A stretch of 64,000 nucleotides of DNA from Anthonomus grandis grandis (Eukaryota; Arthropoda; Insecta; Coleoptera; Curculionidae). Location: contig NC_065557.1 in assembly GCF_022605725.1 (NCBI RefSeq), positions 29,235,543 through 29,299,542 of the forward strand, read 5' to 3'. Shown here one piece after another: positions 12,471 through 25,243 of the stretch (its first letter is position 1; every line of letters starts with the position of its first letter). Under the pieces are notes generated by a model. The model did no database searches and was not told where the DNA came from. It was given only the letters and a program-made list of their open reading frames with translations. Both the position numbers and the translations under genes were made by a program.

Positions 12471-12737
12471 GTGGATCTTCAGATAAAAGCTGGTCGGATG
12501 AATAAAGCAGCGATAGTATAAGAGTATATCTACCGTCAGATTCTGGATCCGATTAACATTTGGATTCAGAATCTCAAAGTGGTTAAAGATTGCAAAAGTA
12601 TGTTTTTTTTAATCCAGAATTCAATATATTTTGTATGTATGTATTTTTATTTAGAATAGACAGGTTTGAAAAAACTTTATGAGAGCCTGTATATTTTAAT
12701 TTTTCATAGGTATGTAGATTTTTAACTGCCCTACAAC

Positions 12738-12775
12738 TTATATATATATATATATATAATATATATATATATATT
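12738..12775. repeat. (TA)n microsatellite
   Basis: Two runs of alternating TA separated by a single-base phase slip. Confidence 0.9.
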
Positions 12776-13199
12776 TTGATAACCTCGATAATAATCGAAT
12801 AATCGATTCTTTTGGTAGTTTTTCCTAACCCTGGTATGTATCGTTTATAATTTAAACAATTATAATAAATCTATATAAATATATATCGATTTTATAATTG
12901 TTATATTGCTTTCATAAAGTATCTTTAAAATAATATTACAAAAATATTCAAACCTAATTAATTTGTAGATTTTAAATTTATTTATTGAAATAAAAAAGAT
13001 TTTCTCCTTACTGACTTATAGTAAATATTTCATTCGCGCATGTTGCGCATAGTTTGGAGAACTCTACCGCCAAAAATTCGGACTCCTAACTTGCCAAGCC
13101 GCAGATACTTTTTAATTCCCAGAAAATTTAGAAGGAAGGAAAAAATGTCTAAAAGAACCAATTAATAATAAACAAGGATTTTAAAAATCTATTTTAACA

Positions 13200-13640
13200 T
13201 ATTTTAAAGTTCATACGGAAAACTTAACTGGAGATTTAGCGAGAGTTTACGGTGTAACCTTACTAACAATATGACGAGTGTTAAAGAAATTTAGATTGAT
13301 AGCATATAAGTATCGATCGGCTCAACATTGTTGCCTGGCGATAACAAAAGAAGACTTGCAATTTTGCAATGCAATTACGTAATTAATATGAAGCAAATAA
13401 TAATATTTTAAACTGTATAATTTGGAGCGAGACGAAGCAAATTTTTCAAACAAAGGTATGTTTAACCGTAAAAATGTACACTATTAGAAAATATTTTCCT
13501 TGCTGACCCCAGAAACCTCCAAAATCCGGTTTAATAGGAAGCCAAATAATGGCTATCAAAAAAACACCTGTTTTATGATAGCACTTTCACCTTTTGGCGA
13601 TGATTTTGCTCATATATTGTAAATTAAGTAAATTTACTTC
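13200..13640 (+). pseudogene. Mariner-like transposase fragment
   Basis: The plus strand carries ENLTGDLARVYGVTLLTI (HTH), RVLKKFRLIAYKYRSAQH, EDLQFCNAI, then LERDEANFSNKGMFNRKNVHY. The last block is the SDEA.F...G..N..N.HYW motif around the first catalytic aspartate. After it come stops and frame changes with NPH-like traces. The sequence 13650-13970 ends with CATCCTGTATA-like bases and could be the right non-coding arm. The C-terminal catalytic half is missing. Confidence 0.72.
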
Positions 13641-13979
13641 ATATTATTTGTATATTTCCAAGCCAACTTGTCTAAATTTTTTAAAATTATTATTATTTAT
13701 AAAATATTATATATAAGAAAATAAACTTTTTTTAAGAAAATTTACCATTCTTTAATTCGCCTATAACATCTGAACAACTTTATTTAAGGTATTTTTTCCA
13801 CATTTGGTAAACTTATCTACCTGACAATTAAGTCTACCAAAATAAACATCAGTCATAGTTATCCTTTAGTAAAAATATGAAACTAAAATATTATTTTGAA
13901 AACTCATCCTGTATATTTAAAATTTCAAAATATTTGTTACTTCCTTAAATTCTCTTATTATCATTATTTCATCAAATAA

Positions 13980-15616
13980 GGTATTTTAGCTGTTAATTTT
14001 TTCTAGTTGAATTAACTCAATAAACCCAAGTTAGGGAGCAAAATCTATAGAAGCCGACATACTGACTGTAAAATATGTTGCTATATAACAAAAATTTTAA
14101 AGCAAATAACAAAGCGATAATAACTAGAAGGTAATGCAAGATATACCAGTTAAGATTAAACAATTAAACTAATATTGTTTTATCTGATGATCAACATTTT
14201 TGATCTTATTTTTCTAAATTAAAATGTGCATATGTAGTTTTAAGATTTTCTTAAGATAATCTCATGTTGAGGTACTAATATTTAAAGACAGATTTATGAA
14301 ATATATAAAACTGGTTATATTGTTAAAACCTATTTACATGGGTTAGAATTGGTTAAATTTCATATTTATTTAACTGGATTCCTTGGCTTCAAAAGAAAAC
14401 TGTCTTTAAAAATCTGTCACCATTCATTTTTGCACACAATACCATTCATAGTAACCACAGTGATTTCCAATTTGTCTAGAAACTCAAAATACTACACAAC
14501 CATCGAAACTTAACAGTCGAGTAAACATGTTCATTCATAACGAAAAAGCAATTTATTCGCCCATAAAGGGTCCATTTATCATTTTTATGTCAAACAAATC
14601 GGTCCTATTCTGATTTATCTTAGTCACGCCCTTACTTTCTTTATTGTTAGCTGCGAGAGAAGTGGTTCCATCATTGAGTATGCTTCCGGTGTTAAAAGGT
14701 GGGTTTGCACTCTTTTATGAAGGGAATAAAATTCTTTTGGTTGTCCTTTGAACCACCTGATGGCTGATCGACTTCTTTTGATATACCATTTGTATTTGGG
14801 GCAGAATATTAAGTTACAGAAGATTAAGTATTTTTGATATTGCTCTTAGAAGAACGAAAAATATCCTATTTCGGCCCCTATTAAAAAAATTTTAATAAAA
14901 AAGTAGATTTAAAGAGAAAATTGTTAATGCAGGGGCAGTAATAAAAGTATCAATAAGAAGAAAATGCAATAAATATTAATTTTTTTCCAATTATTTAAGT
15001 AACAAATTTATGTTATTAACAAAATAAAAATAATATTAAAAGATTAAAATTTACACAATTAGCTAATATCTGACAAATCAACAAATAAATAAAATCGTTG
15101 AAAGCAATTTCTCTAATAAGGAGAGGGAACCAAAGTAATGTAATAGCTAACTTGTTTTCATTTTTTTCTTTATGATCAGCCACATGATTTTTACAATTCT
15201 ATATAGGAACTTTCTGTTTATGCTGTCATATTTAAAATCCCTTAAAAAATGCTTCTTAATGGTAACCTACCTTTAATGTAGTCATTCTTTTGTTTATAAA
15301 ATAAAGCATTTCTGGTAATTGAAATTATATTTTTTTTAATTATGTAAAAAATTTTCTAAATGAATTCCATTGTTTTTAGTTTATATTTTTTTCTTTTTAG
15401 TCGAGTTGTTAATTTTTTTAATTACTTTATTAAAAAATATGCTAATATATTAACACTAATAAACAAATAGTCTTCATAATTGCCATTTTCAATTATTATA
15501 TTTCATGCCTATATATATATGATAGATACGTACGATTTTATTTATTAATTTATTTATCTATTTATCTAGTTCCATTTTTAAAGAAACTTTTACTTTCGGA
15601 ATCATAATATTTGGGG
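13980..15616. other. AT-rich stretch, nothing recognised
   Basis: The G+C-richer block at 14480-14820 stands out slightly, but neither strand gives a protein I recognise. Confidence 0.35.
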
Positions 15617-18042
15617 TTAATGTATACCGTGTAACCTAATAAGATAATTCCTTGACCATATCTCGGGAACCGTACGTCATATGACTTAGGGGTCGACTAA
15701 ATTATAATTAGTTTAGTTGAATAATTTTTTAGCAGGGGGCTAGTTTTGACACCATGATCCAAAAACCTACAAAAAAAAAACAAATGGAATGATATGAGTT
15801 TTTTAAAAGTAGCCATAAACATTCATCAACATCCAAAGAACCAGTGAACTGTTTTTTCAAAATTTTGTGTCTAACCTCAAATATTGGGAAAATAAGATTC
15901 ATGGATATTTGAAGGCCAAGGATCGGTCGGTAAATTTTCTATATATATTAAAAATTTAGCTATAAAATGAGTAAGATGTTAAAGAGTTGAGTGTGTGTCT
16001 CAAAAATATAAATCATTAAGAACTTTATCTTAGAACATTTAATAATTAGAATTAGTACAACAACCTTGCTTGAGTACAACATGTGCACATATTCACCGAT
16101 TCTCTGTTGTCAAGTTTACACACATTTTCAAAAGAGGAAATTTTCAGCTATATATCAACAAATACAATATTGTTAATTTAACTTATTGGTGATTTTGGAT
16201 TAAAATTTAACAATATATATATTTCATATCAAAATATTTACCTCCGATAGTAGACCGTACAAAAAATACATCGCAACACTTAATTAATAAAAAATAATAT
16301 TCTATACATATATCTTCTATATTTTGAATAAAATTCGAAATACCCGAAAATACTGTTATGGTCTACCTTATTCTGGTTCGTCTTCCTTTATGGAGGTACC
16401 TCCCTGCTTCTCAGTACACCAGTTATTGTCTATGTAATTTTACACCACAAAAAAAAAACGGAACATAAAAGTTAATAGGAAACGGTTTCGCTAATGCTCA
16501 CTGGTACCGATGATTTTAAGTTTCAGCAATAGTCTCTTAGAATGATATGGTGCAGACACGAAGGTCGTGCTATTTCACATCTCCACACATGTGCGCTAGG
16601 CATGGTGCCCAATGGCAAATTAAATAGATATATTTGGATATTTTTAACGCGGTATAGAATGAAATATTTAAGTAAAAAAATATTAAATGATTTTAACTTG
16701 CAATGAGAATTGTGCTATAAAATGAAACAAAAAAAAAATAAAGTAATTAAATTCCTTTGCGGATTGAATATATATAGCTTCCAACCAAAAAAATATTAAT
16801 ATTCTTATTGCTAAAACCGTTTCGAATTTCGGCATTTGTGAAGTTCTGTGTTTTTTCTTTAGTTTTTGATTAAAAAAAGAAAAAGGATGCATTTTGTGAA
16901 CTGTTATGATAGTAAAAACTTGTGCTGTTTCTGTTTTACCATGAAAAAAAGGCGATTCAAGCCGATCTTTCAACTTGTTTTGACCATGTCGCTGGTAAAG
17001 ATTGCTTGTGTCGGTGAAACCAACAATGCGATCGAGCGGCGTTGCGATGTTGTTGCCTTTTTCTGAAATATACGTAATCTACATACATTTTAGTTTGAAT
17101 ATTGACCTCTTTATATATCTTATATATTATATATTATCATATTTTATTTAAAAAAATGCCTCATATTTTATTAACGGGGAACAGTAGTATTGTTTTGTGC
17201 AAGTGACATATTTTTATCATATTATAAAGTTTTTTTGCCATTCCTACATAAGCATTTAGCATCATTGCATCAGAGATGTTGCAAGCAAAGAAACTGCCCA
17301 TAGTTCCATAGCAATGCTAATTCTAGCCTGTCAATGTTCTAAGAACTTTATATCATTAAAATATTCATATTGCTTCAAAGGGATTAAGCGCAACTTGAAC
17401 TTATTAAGTCACTTTAATATTAATCTCGAAATTCCTACCTTTAGTTTAAAAAGTCTAAAAATTCAAATAGTATACTATATGCAAATTCAATCAAAATAAG
17501 TTTAATATCGAAATTAAATAAAAATTGTATCTTAAATTTACCTTAAATACGAGTTATAATGAAATCTGAGCAATAACAAGGATAACAATTGACAACCAAC
17601 TTAGCTACTAAAGTTTACTAAAAACATAACCTTATAAAGTCTGATTTACCAAAATTCATTAATTGTATCCTAAATAAACACCGAGTTTCAATTAAATCAT
17701 ACCAATGACAAAAGAGCTGGTAAAACATAAGCTTACAAGATCATCATCAATAAAACTTTTATTTATGACGTAAGAATATCACACTCATATCAAGAACCTT
17801 AACAAAAACATTTTAAATAAAATTAAATTTTATTGGTAACTAAAAATCATTAGTGCCCACTGCTGCTTTGTTCTAATATTAATCATTTTTAAAACTACTG
17901 TGTGAACAATTGGCTCGGCCTATTCCTAGCCTATTCCCTTAGCCCTCATGACAAATATTTAACACAAGAATCTAACACTGCCTTTTGAAATGATTGATGT
18001 TTGTAATTGCGGATATATTAAAACCTAATGATTATTTCTAGG

Positions 18043-18240
18043 CCCGATTTAACTTAGTTTGATTTGTATCTCTGGGGAAGGATTAAGGATCATCAAGGCC
18101 AACTTTCCGCGAGTAAATGACTGCAAGATTTAGGAATGCCATTTGGAACATCCCAAGAGCTGAACTTGAGACTGCTGGTCTTTCAACTCATTAGCGTCTG
18201 TAAATGTGCATCTAAAATAACGGAGGTCATTACTTTTTCA
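18043..18240 (+). pseudogene. Transposase C-terminal fragment
   Basis: PDLT, a stop, then FDLYLWGRIKD is the SPDLTPLDFxLWG block around the third catalytic acidic residue. It is followed in another frame by IPRAELETAGLSTH and NNGGHYF, the usual C-terminal end of arthropod IS630/mariner-type transposases. It is broken by stops and one frameshift. Confidence 0.7.
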
Positions 18241-18372
18241 TAAAGAATAAGTTATATCATTTCATTTGTTTATTTTATTTTTCTAGGATTTTGGGTCATG
18301 GTGTCAAAATTAGCCCATTGACGGAGAAAGATTGAACTAAAATAACTACTAACTATTTTGGTCGATTATTAT

Positions 18373-18412
18373 TTCCCAAGCTCTTTCCCAAGCTCTTTCC
18401 CAAGCTCTTTCC
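18373..18412 (+). repeat. 12-bp tandem repeat, three copies
   Basis: TTTCCCAAGCTC is repeated three times and followed by a partial fourth unit. It lies in the right arm of the element above and is absent from the left arm, so it arose after insertion or in this arm only. Confidence 0.85.
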
Positions 18413-18690
18413 AATGATATCAAATTTTGTTTAATTATCAAAAATTGTTAAAATCGATCAAACCGGTAAGAAGTTAAAGCAGGTTATTGCAAAAACAATT
18501 GAACGTCCACCACCATCTTTATTTTTCAAATAACTGATATTTTTACAAAAATGATAAACTGTTTTTTTTTCAAAAATGTGAAAAAAAAGCACTTACGCCC
18601 TCTGATGGTCATTTTTAGAAGTGGAAAATATTTTCCAGTAATTCCAATTTTATCGATTGTCAACAAATAAAACACCGTGTATATACAAAA

Positions 18691-19917
18691 ATTTATTAGA
18701 ATTAACAACAACATTTAAAGCTAAAAGGCTTAGCTCATAAAAATTATTAAAACGCTGTAGATTCTAAGAAAAGAGTGGCTTAAAGTTCTCATAGATATGG
18801 CAATCAATTGTATTGTAGAATTCATCATCGTCGCTTAGTATAATATTGTTCGAATGTATATAATCGAAAATAATTATTTTATTTATATCTTTAAGATATA
18901 AAAATATAAATTTTATTTAAAATTAAATATACTTTTTAAAGAAAACTTGATTTAAATATTCCTCAAACCAATCCAGTAAATTAGTGTATTCTTTAAGGGA
19001 ATATGTCTATGAATGGGAATAAGGTTTTAGGTAGTCTGATTATTAGGATAATGTAAAAAATCTTGTTTTGATCTAGTTATTGATCTTCTTAAAAATTATT
19101 TTTTTATTAATTTATTAATATAAGTGGAAAGTCTATGGTAGCGTCTGGTTTATTTTATCATGTTTGGATTGGAAAAAGATTTCAGAAAATTTGTGTTTTC
19201 TAATAGAGGATATTATGTCCCTATAGGTTTAATTAGTTTCATAAAACATGAGTGTTAGTCGTTTCAACTTAATTAATAATTTTATTATAACGTATAAAAT
19301 ATACGTAAGAAATATAATATATTTATAATTTAATATAGTAAATGTAAATTACAATAAATACAAAAGACTTATTTTAATTTTTAAATAGTAAATTAATTAC
19401 TCTTTAGACAAAATTTATCATCTAAATCCCTTAAAGGCCTATTTTAAACCGACGGTTTACAGCATATAAAGAAATCAATCCAACGGCCAAATATTTTACA
19501 AAGCACTGTGCGAAAATTTAAAAATTGGCACTTAACCTCTTGATTCCTCTCCATTTCACAGATAAAGAATATTTTACTATGCTATAAAAGTGATAAATAT
19601 GGCAGAATCAGGAACGATATTTAACCCTTTTTAGAAAATATCAGCCACATTTTATAACAGTTTTCAGTCCCGAAGATACGATAAATTTTTTGGAAAATGA
19701 TACACGATATTCTCTAGAGCTTATCGCATTTGTTTTCCGGCTCATTTTGGTTCGGTCAAATAATAAATTTTAACTAAAAGTATAACGAATGATATAGCAG
19801 CTTTTAAACAATTTGACTAGAATTACATCTGCAGTTTTTTTTCTTTTTAACTTTGTTTATTATTGGTGGTAGTAAAAATTATGCAATATGCAGCTTTCAT
19901 GGTATGCATTTATTACA
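18691..19917. other. AT-rich stretch, nothing recognised
   Basis: No TE motif or plausible gene on either strand. Confidence 0.4.
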
Positions 19918-19919
19918 TA

Positions 19920-20258
19920 CAGGGTGTTCATTTGAAAACTTCCCACCGCGGATTTATCGAAAACCACTGTTTAAAAAAAAACGCCGAAATACGTCAAAAG
20001 GATTGTCAAGGGGGACAACTTTCTAACCTAAAATTACTCCACCCCCTTTCACCCATTACCCACCAGGGTCATCCCCTTAAAAATTTTAAAAGGCAAGGGG
20101 TATCGAGTAATAGCTTGTTTAAAAGGTCTTTCAAAGTCTTTTATTTTGACGTTATATTTTTTGAAATCGGTCGATTCGTTTTCGAGAAAATTAGAAAAAT
20201 CTTTGTTAATCTTAATTTGTTCAGAAATAAAACAATAACATGAAAATATCAGTTTTTA
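19920..20258 (+). repeat. Left TIR of the 19920-22009 transposon
   Basis: Inverted copy of 21670-22009, including the shared blocks CTTTGAAAGACCTTTTAAAC and TCGATTCGTTTTCGAGAAAA. Confidence 0.9.
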
Positions 20259-20260
20259 TT

Positions 20261-21353
20261 TCAATAAGTGTTCAAAATGTTGCCCGTTTTTGGCCAAACA
20301 ATGATATAGGCGATGTTTAAATTCCTGACGGACATTATCAAAATATCAAAAACATGTTGTAGGATATCATGGCAACTGTCGATGATGCGTTGACGAAGTT
20401 CATCCAAACTTTCAGGTTGGGGAGTAAACACAATAGATTTCAAATTACCCCATAGAAAAAAGTCTAACGGCGGTATATCTGGAGATCTAGCAGGCCATTT
20501 TTTAGGCACCCTTCGCCCTATCTATTTATCTGGAAACTCGTCGTCTAGCCATTACCGAACGGGAAGAATATAGTAAGGAGGAACGCCGTCTTGCTGGAAA
20601 TATATTTCAGCCTCATCAAGTATAGGGTTTCCATTATCATCGATTTGGTTTTCATGGATTCAGTGATAGGCGGATTGATGGTATTTTCCAACATATCCAG
20701 ATAAATGTCTTCATTTAAATTTCCGTTAATAAATAATGGCCCAATCACTTTATTTCCTAAAATGTCTGCCTATACATTAATTTTTTGAGGGTACTGGGTA
20801 TGCCCTTCTACACATGCATGAGGATTTTCATTGCTGCAATATCTACAGTTATGCTTATTAACAAATCCATTTAGATAAAATATGCATTCATCGCTGAAGC
20901 AGATATTCTTTACATGAATAGTATTATCATTAATCGCTTCAGTCATTTTTTCACAAAACTCAACTCGCCTATCGAAATCGTCTTCGGTTAACTCTTAAGC
21001 AGTATTTTCATTTTGAATAAATGAAAGTTATGAAGTTTGGTAGCTGTGTGAACAGAGCCTAATGAAATACCAGTGGCAGCAACAATTTTGCGTAATGAAG
21101 TATTAGGATTTATTCCAAAATGACCCAAAACTTCAACTTTAGCGGCTTCATCCAAAATTCGCCGATGATCACGTTTTTTATTTGCAACAGATTCAGTTTC
21201 AGTAAACTTAGTAACAAGGTCCAAAACATACCTATGCGAAGTTATCTTCTCCGGATGTCTGGCGTTAAACGTGACGGCAGTTTGCCGAGCACATTGATTT
21301 TAGGCACCATAAATTAGAATAATTTCCACTCTTTCGGCTAGTGTGTAAACCAT
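20261..21353 (-). pseudogene. Near full-length mariner-type transposase, broken
   Basis: The frame opens with MVYTLAERVEIILIYG at 21353, an HTH similar to other long-TIR mariner-type proteins. A second HTH near 21224-21000 includes NPNTSLRKIVAATGISLGSV. The middle carries weak DDE traces in alternate frames, including IKRLGHYLLTEI-like sequence (IGPLFINGNLNEDIYLDML in the 20748-20545 frame). It ends with KKWPARSPDIPPLDFFLWGN (third acidic residue region) and DSCHDILQHVFDI, stopping at 20261. The span of about 364 codons equals the usual family length, but stops and frameshifts divide it into four or more pieces. It fills the space between the TIRs exactly. Confidence 0.82.
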
Positions 21354-21669
21354 TTTGGAAGTAAAATCTTTAATTCAACAAATAAATTTTCACTATTCCA
21401 AGACTGTCACAAATGTAACTGATGACAAAATAAATTCTTTATTTTCCTTAGCAACTATAAATAACTAAGCAGGTATAATAATAAATACAGTTCGCCCAGG
21501 ATATCTGTGTTGATGAAAAGAATGCAGAAAAAAATGCAGGTTGTTATTTAGTTTTTTCCACGTCTAATCTTTGGAATTGCTGTTTATGTTGGTAGTTTCC
21601 GTTTTAAATTATAAACGAATTGTAGATTTGGCAATCCCTAACGGGCAACATTTTCGACACTTATTGACA

Positions 21670-22009
21670 TAAAAACTGATATTTTCATGTTTTTGTATTC
21701 TATCTGAACAAATTAAGATAAACAAAGATTTTTCTAATTTTCTCGAAAACGAATCGACCGATTTAAAAAAAATCAAACGTGAAAATAAAAGACTTTGAAA
21801 GACCTTTTAAACAAGCTATTACTCGATACCCCTTGCCATTTAAAATTTATAAGGGGATGACCATGGGGGGCTATGGGTGAAAAGGGGTGAACTAATTTTA
21901 GGTTAGAAAGTTGTCCCCCTTGACAAACCTTTTGACGTATTTCGGCGTTTTTTTTTTTTAAACAATGGTTTTCGATAAATCCGTGGTGGGTTTTCAAATG
22001 AACACCCTG
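21670..22009 (-). repeat. Right TIR of the 19920-22009 transposon
   Basis: Reverse complement of 19920-20258; it ends GAACACCCTG, followed by TA. Confidence 0.9.
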
Positions 22010-22011
22010 TA

Positions 22012-23239
22012 TATAAAACATCAGGAATATCTTACTTTAAATTTAGTTATTACATTCAAAATATTTCGTAGACGTAGAGTTTGTTTAAATTTCATAATAT
22101 TGAGCTGAAAAATCTCTCAAGATCCCTAAAAATAATATAATAGCTATTACAATGATAATTAATTATTCTCTTTATAAACCTATCAAATGTTTTAAACTAC
22201 CTTTCAAAAGTTTAAATTGTTTTCACGAGCTTGAATAATAGATATGGATAACCAGTTGCAAACAAATTAAGTAAGTATACAAGATCCCAAATATTCAAAC
22301 TATTTATAATTAAATATTCTGAATTGTAGCCTAATTAGATCCCCAAAACAAGAGAAACCCCTAAAGACTAGGCTTTACAGCTAACATTATTACATGTAAC
22401 GTAAATAGAATCCTAAATATAACTCGACTTTAACTAATTGAACTGAAGTGCACTGGTCGTAACGGATAACAAATCATAAAATGGTATCAGTGATTATTCA
22501 ACAGTGCACTTTTGTGTACTTTATCTAATTATTAAGTACAATAACTTATGATCAGCAAATCTAAATTATGTAAACTTCAAGTTGTAAATAACCCAATCTG
22601 ATAATATCATAATAAGAACCTAAAATAATAACGTAACATCCGTGTTAAAAGTGCATATTATTTTGACAGATATTTTTAATATTATATATTATATTAAAAC
22701 AATACACAAAAACAATAAAATAGACCTTTGTATGAGAAATTATTAAACTGATCAATTCTTTATTTCAGAATAAAAATAAAAATAGTAACTGGAACTTGAA
22801 AAGAAAATAAAAAGATCAAAAAATGCAAAAGTAAAAAAAAACAACTTAAAATTACTAAAAATATAGTCATAGTTTAAAACGACAGACTTATTACTATGGA
22901 GTTTTTTTCTACAATTATAACATGTTTTTTTGCTCACCATTTTCGATAATTTATACTTGTATTATTTTCCTGAAAAAATTTGATTAAAAACCAAAAATAT
23001 TGTTATATTTAAAGAACTAAGTCGTTTTTAATATTTTTTTTTAAAAAGTAATTAGTGAGATTGTAAGTTTTTCTTGTAATTTATATATTTTTTAGTAAGT
23101 TAGCATGTATTTTAAATATCGTTTTGTGTCAAAATGTGTAGTTTGATACCCCTAATGTAACAAGGTAAAATTCATGGCAGGATACTCACACACTTTTAAA
23201 ATTTGATTACATATTATATTTGTATGTTTGTTATTAAAA
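22012..23239. other. AT-rich stretch, nothing recognised
   Basis: Only low-complexity AT-rich frames are seen (for example the Phe/Tyr-rich minus frame at 22752-22940). Confidence 0.4.
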
Positions 23240-23354
23240 TAGACAGTCAATACAAGGAGAATTTATAGAACAAAGCATTCCTGTGCGGATATGAAATATA
23301 TTGGTTATTAGTGGAGCGGATTTCGATCTCATATTAAGTGATTTTTAAATTAAT

Positions 23355-24524
23355 ATGGCGAGTAGTAGTTTGGTGTTTGATGGCGATCCTATGGATTTCT
23401 GTGTGAAATGTAAATCGCCATTTGAAGATGTACAAGCTGCAATCAATATTATCACGGAAAGTGCTGTAGTGTGGACATGCGAGGTTTTTATATGAAATAA
23501 GCAACTTGGAAGTATGAAGCTTGTGATCAGACCCTTGGTATAGCCAAGAGTACTGAGAGAACGATAAAAAGAAGCCGTTTAGATGATATAGGGGAACAAG
23601 AGGTAGACATAAGCGCTACTTTATTGTTTTTAGTTCAAAAAACGAAGGAGTTAAATAACAAAGTAAACTTGTTATTGGTCAAAAATTGTAATTTAAAAGC
23701 AGATATTGACAGTTTAAAAAAAACAAAAAAATCGGAAACCGTAGTAGCAGGAAGCAGTTCAACATCGTATGCTACAATTTTACCGAAAAAAAAACGATAA
23801 CAAGGTATTGGTTGTCAAGGAGGACTTGACAACCGGGAGACAACAAGGAGGACGGAAAAAAGTAAAACCTACAGATATTGGAGTAGGTTTATCTTTAGGT
23901 AAACCAACAAGGAATGGAGGAATTATTTTGGTGGATTATATTTGGTTTTTTTTAAGTGTGGTAGCAAGAAAGATATATCCACTATTCAGAAAAGGATGGG
24001 AGATTCATATTGCATGGAGATCTCTAAGGTGTTGGAACATAGCATCAAGTTAGTGGGTATAAATGAATCTGAATATCCCTTTTCAGAAAATGAGTTAATT
24101 AAAAAAATTGAAAGCCAAAATAACTTGCAAGAGTCTGCAAACAAGAAAATTAAAAATATACGAAGATTAAAAATTGTAAATAAAAAATTCAACATAATTA
24201 TTGAAGTCGATGCCACTTCTTATGGACTATTTATAGAAAGGGGAGACTTGTCCAGTCTTTATTGAGTAATGAGTACGTAGTTGCTTTAGATGTTGTCGCT
24301 ACTGTCATATTATTAAGGATTGTAAAGAAAATAAAGTGTGTGCTAGGTCTTGCGGTAATCATGATGTAAAAGAATGTTACGTAAATATTTGCAAATGTGC
24401 TAATTGTGTGTTGTCCAATGAAAAGTATGGTTTTTGTTTAAATATTAATTATCTCTTTTGGGATATCAATAAATGCGAGTCATATAAGAAAAGTGAAGAT
24501 ATTCAGAGAAATATATACATATAG
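23355..24524 (+). pseudogene. ORF1 (gag-like) of the split non-LTR element
   Basis: The ATG at 23355 gives MASSSLVFDGDPMDFCVKCK, a short cysteine-containing N-terminus. A coiled-coil-like stretch follows (LLFLVQKTKELNNKVNLLL near 23620-23700). After frame changes comes a conserved gag core (DISTIQKRMGDSYCMEISKV, IDATSYGLF-like block, 23942-24265). It ends in zinc knuckles at 24280-24430: CFRCCRYCHIIKDC fits CX2CX4HX4C exactly, and CARSCGNHDVKEC and CANC follow. Such proteins coat the element RNA in cytoplasmic particles. At least three frameshifts break it. Confidence 0.78.
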
Positions 24525-24631
24525 TAGCAACTAAATTCAAATATTGTACTTAACACGACCATTGTCTACTTTAATTATCAGGGTTGTCTTAATTATAAGG
24601 ATAACATTGCCCTATTAATCAATGACTGAAA

Positions 24632-24847
24632 ACCTAAGATCCTGCTTTTGAGTGAGACCCACGTTACAGCTGAAATTGAATCTTGTGAGCCGGACATTGA
24701 AAGGTACAGAATGGAACAATCTTATAGTAACAACAGTAGAACAGGGGAAGTGATGGCATTGGTAAGATGTCAAGAAAAAGCCAATTTTTTGGATTTTTTC
24801 TCTGATTATTTGGATGAAGTTAGTAATTTTAGTGGAATTATTATTAT
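24632..24847 (+). pseudogene. AP-endonuclease N-terminal piece (ORF2)
   Basis: The frame reads LLLSETHVTAEIESCEPDIE, then RMEQSYSNNSRTGEVMALVR, the SETxL and G-G-V-like blocks of the apurinic-type endonuclease that nicks target DNA for retrotransposition. It ends at GIIII where the BEL LTR begins, and the rest of the domain lies after 31792. Confidence 0.75.
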
Positions 24848-25223
24848 TGAATAGTTTTTATTTATATAATTAATTGTGTTACGCCACTGTTCTGTTTGAT
24901 CATCAACTCTCGTAGATAGACACTGACATTTCGGCTCGGAACTCGAAGGGAGAAGCAATCGTCGTCACATCAACAATCTCCACGCGCTCTATGTGCAAGA
25001 GTGAAAGAGAAAATAATGTTGCGTTGTTCACGCGTTCAGCTCAACGAAGCCGTCGCCACTGGGAGGGGTTTCAACATTTCGATGCTCTCTGTTACAGTCC
25101 ACTATAAGATAACCTTAGCCATCACATTTAAGTTGTAAAATTGAACTTTTTGTGTTTTAATCCATCCACAAGTAGAAAGATCCTGCCAAGGCTATTTAGA
25201 ACAAAGGGAATTCTGCATTTTCA
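24848..25223 (+). repeat. 5' LTR of the BEL/Pao element
   Basis: A 376-bp LTR starting TGAATAGTTTTTATTTATAT and ending TTCTGCATTTTCA, so it has TG...CA ends. It lacks the 13 bp TAGCTTGCTATGG-type insert present in the 3' copy near 31488. Confidence 0.93.
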
Positions 25224-25243
25224 TATGGTCCTTCTTTAAAGCC
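25224..25243 (+). promoter_or_regulatory. Putative primer binding site
   Basis: Two bases after the LTR the sequence reads TGGTCCTTCTTTAAAGCC. A PBS normally begins TGG, complementary to the tRNA CCA end. The cognate tRNA was not identified. Confidence 0.5.

Larger units (their letters stand above)
15617..18690 (+). mobile_element. Candidate mariner-group element with diverged TIRs
   Basis: An inverted pair (15736-15770 and 18283-18317) shares GGGCTARTTTTGACACCATG and then ATCCAAAAACCTA-type sequence. Outer ends ACCGTGTAAC (15627) and, inverted, CACGGTGT (18675) could be the termini. A transposase C-terminus lies just inside the right arm. The roughly 2-kb interior has no recognisable N-terminal half and may carry further insertions. 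The ends are approximate. Confidence 0.45.
19920..22009 (-). mobile_element. Mariner-group transposon with ~340-bp TIRs
   Basis: TIRs 19920-20258 and 21670-22009 start CAGGGTGTTCATTTGAAAAC. TA flanks both ends (19918-19919 and 22010-22011), as expected for a TA target duplication. The element is 2,090 bp and carries an almost full-length minus-strand transposase between the arms. The TIRs differ by only scattered changes, making this one of the better preserved DNA transposons in the window. Confidence 0.9.

Noticed and set aside
14480..14820. G+C-richer block, possible gene
   Set aside because: Neither strand gives a protein I recognise; stops interrupt all frames.
16683..17066. Overlapping 96- and 66-codon frames on both strands
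   Set aside because: No family resemblance; lysine/phenylalanine-rich AT noise.
18373..18412. Short tandem repeat as a CRISPR-like array
   Set aside because: 12-bp head-to-tail units without spacers in eukaryotic DNA; a simple tandem repeat.
19863..20243. 126-codon frame starting near the TIR
   Set aside because: It mostly translates the left TIR, and its mirror appears in the right TIR (21773-22021); not a gene.
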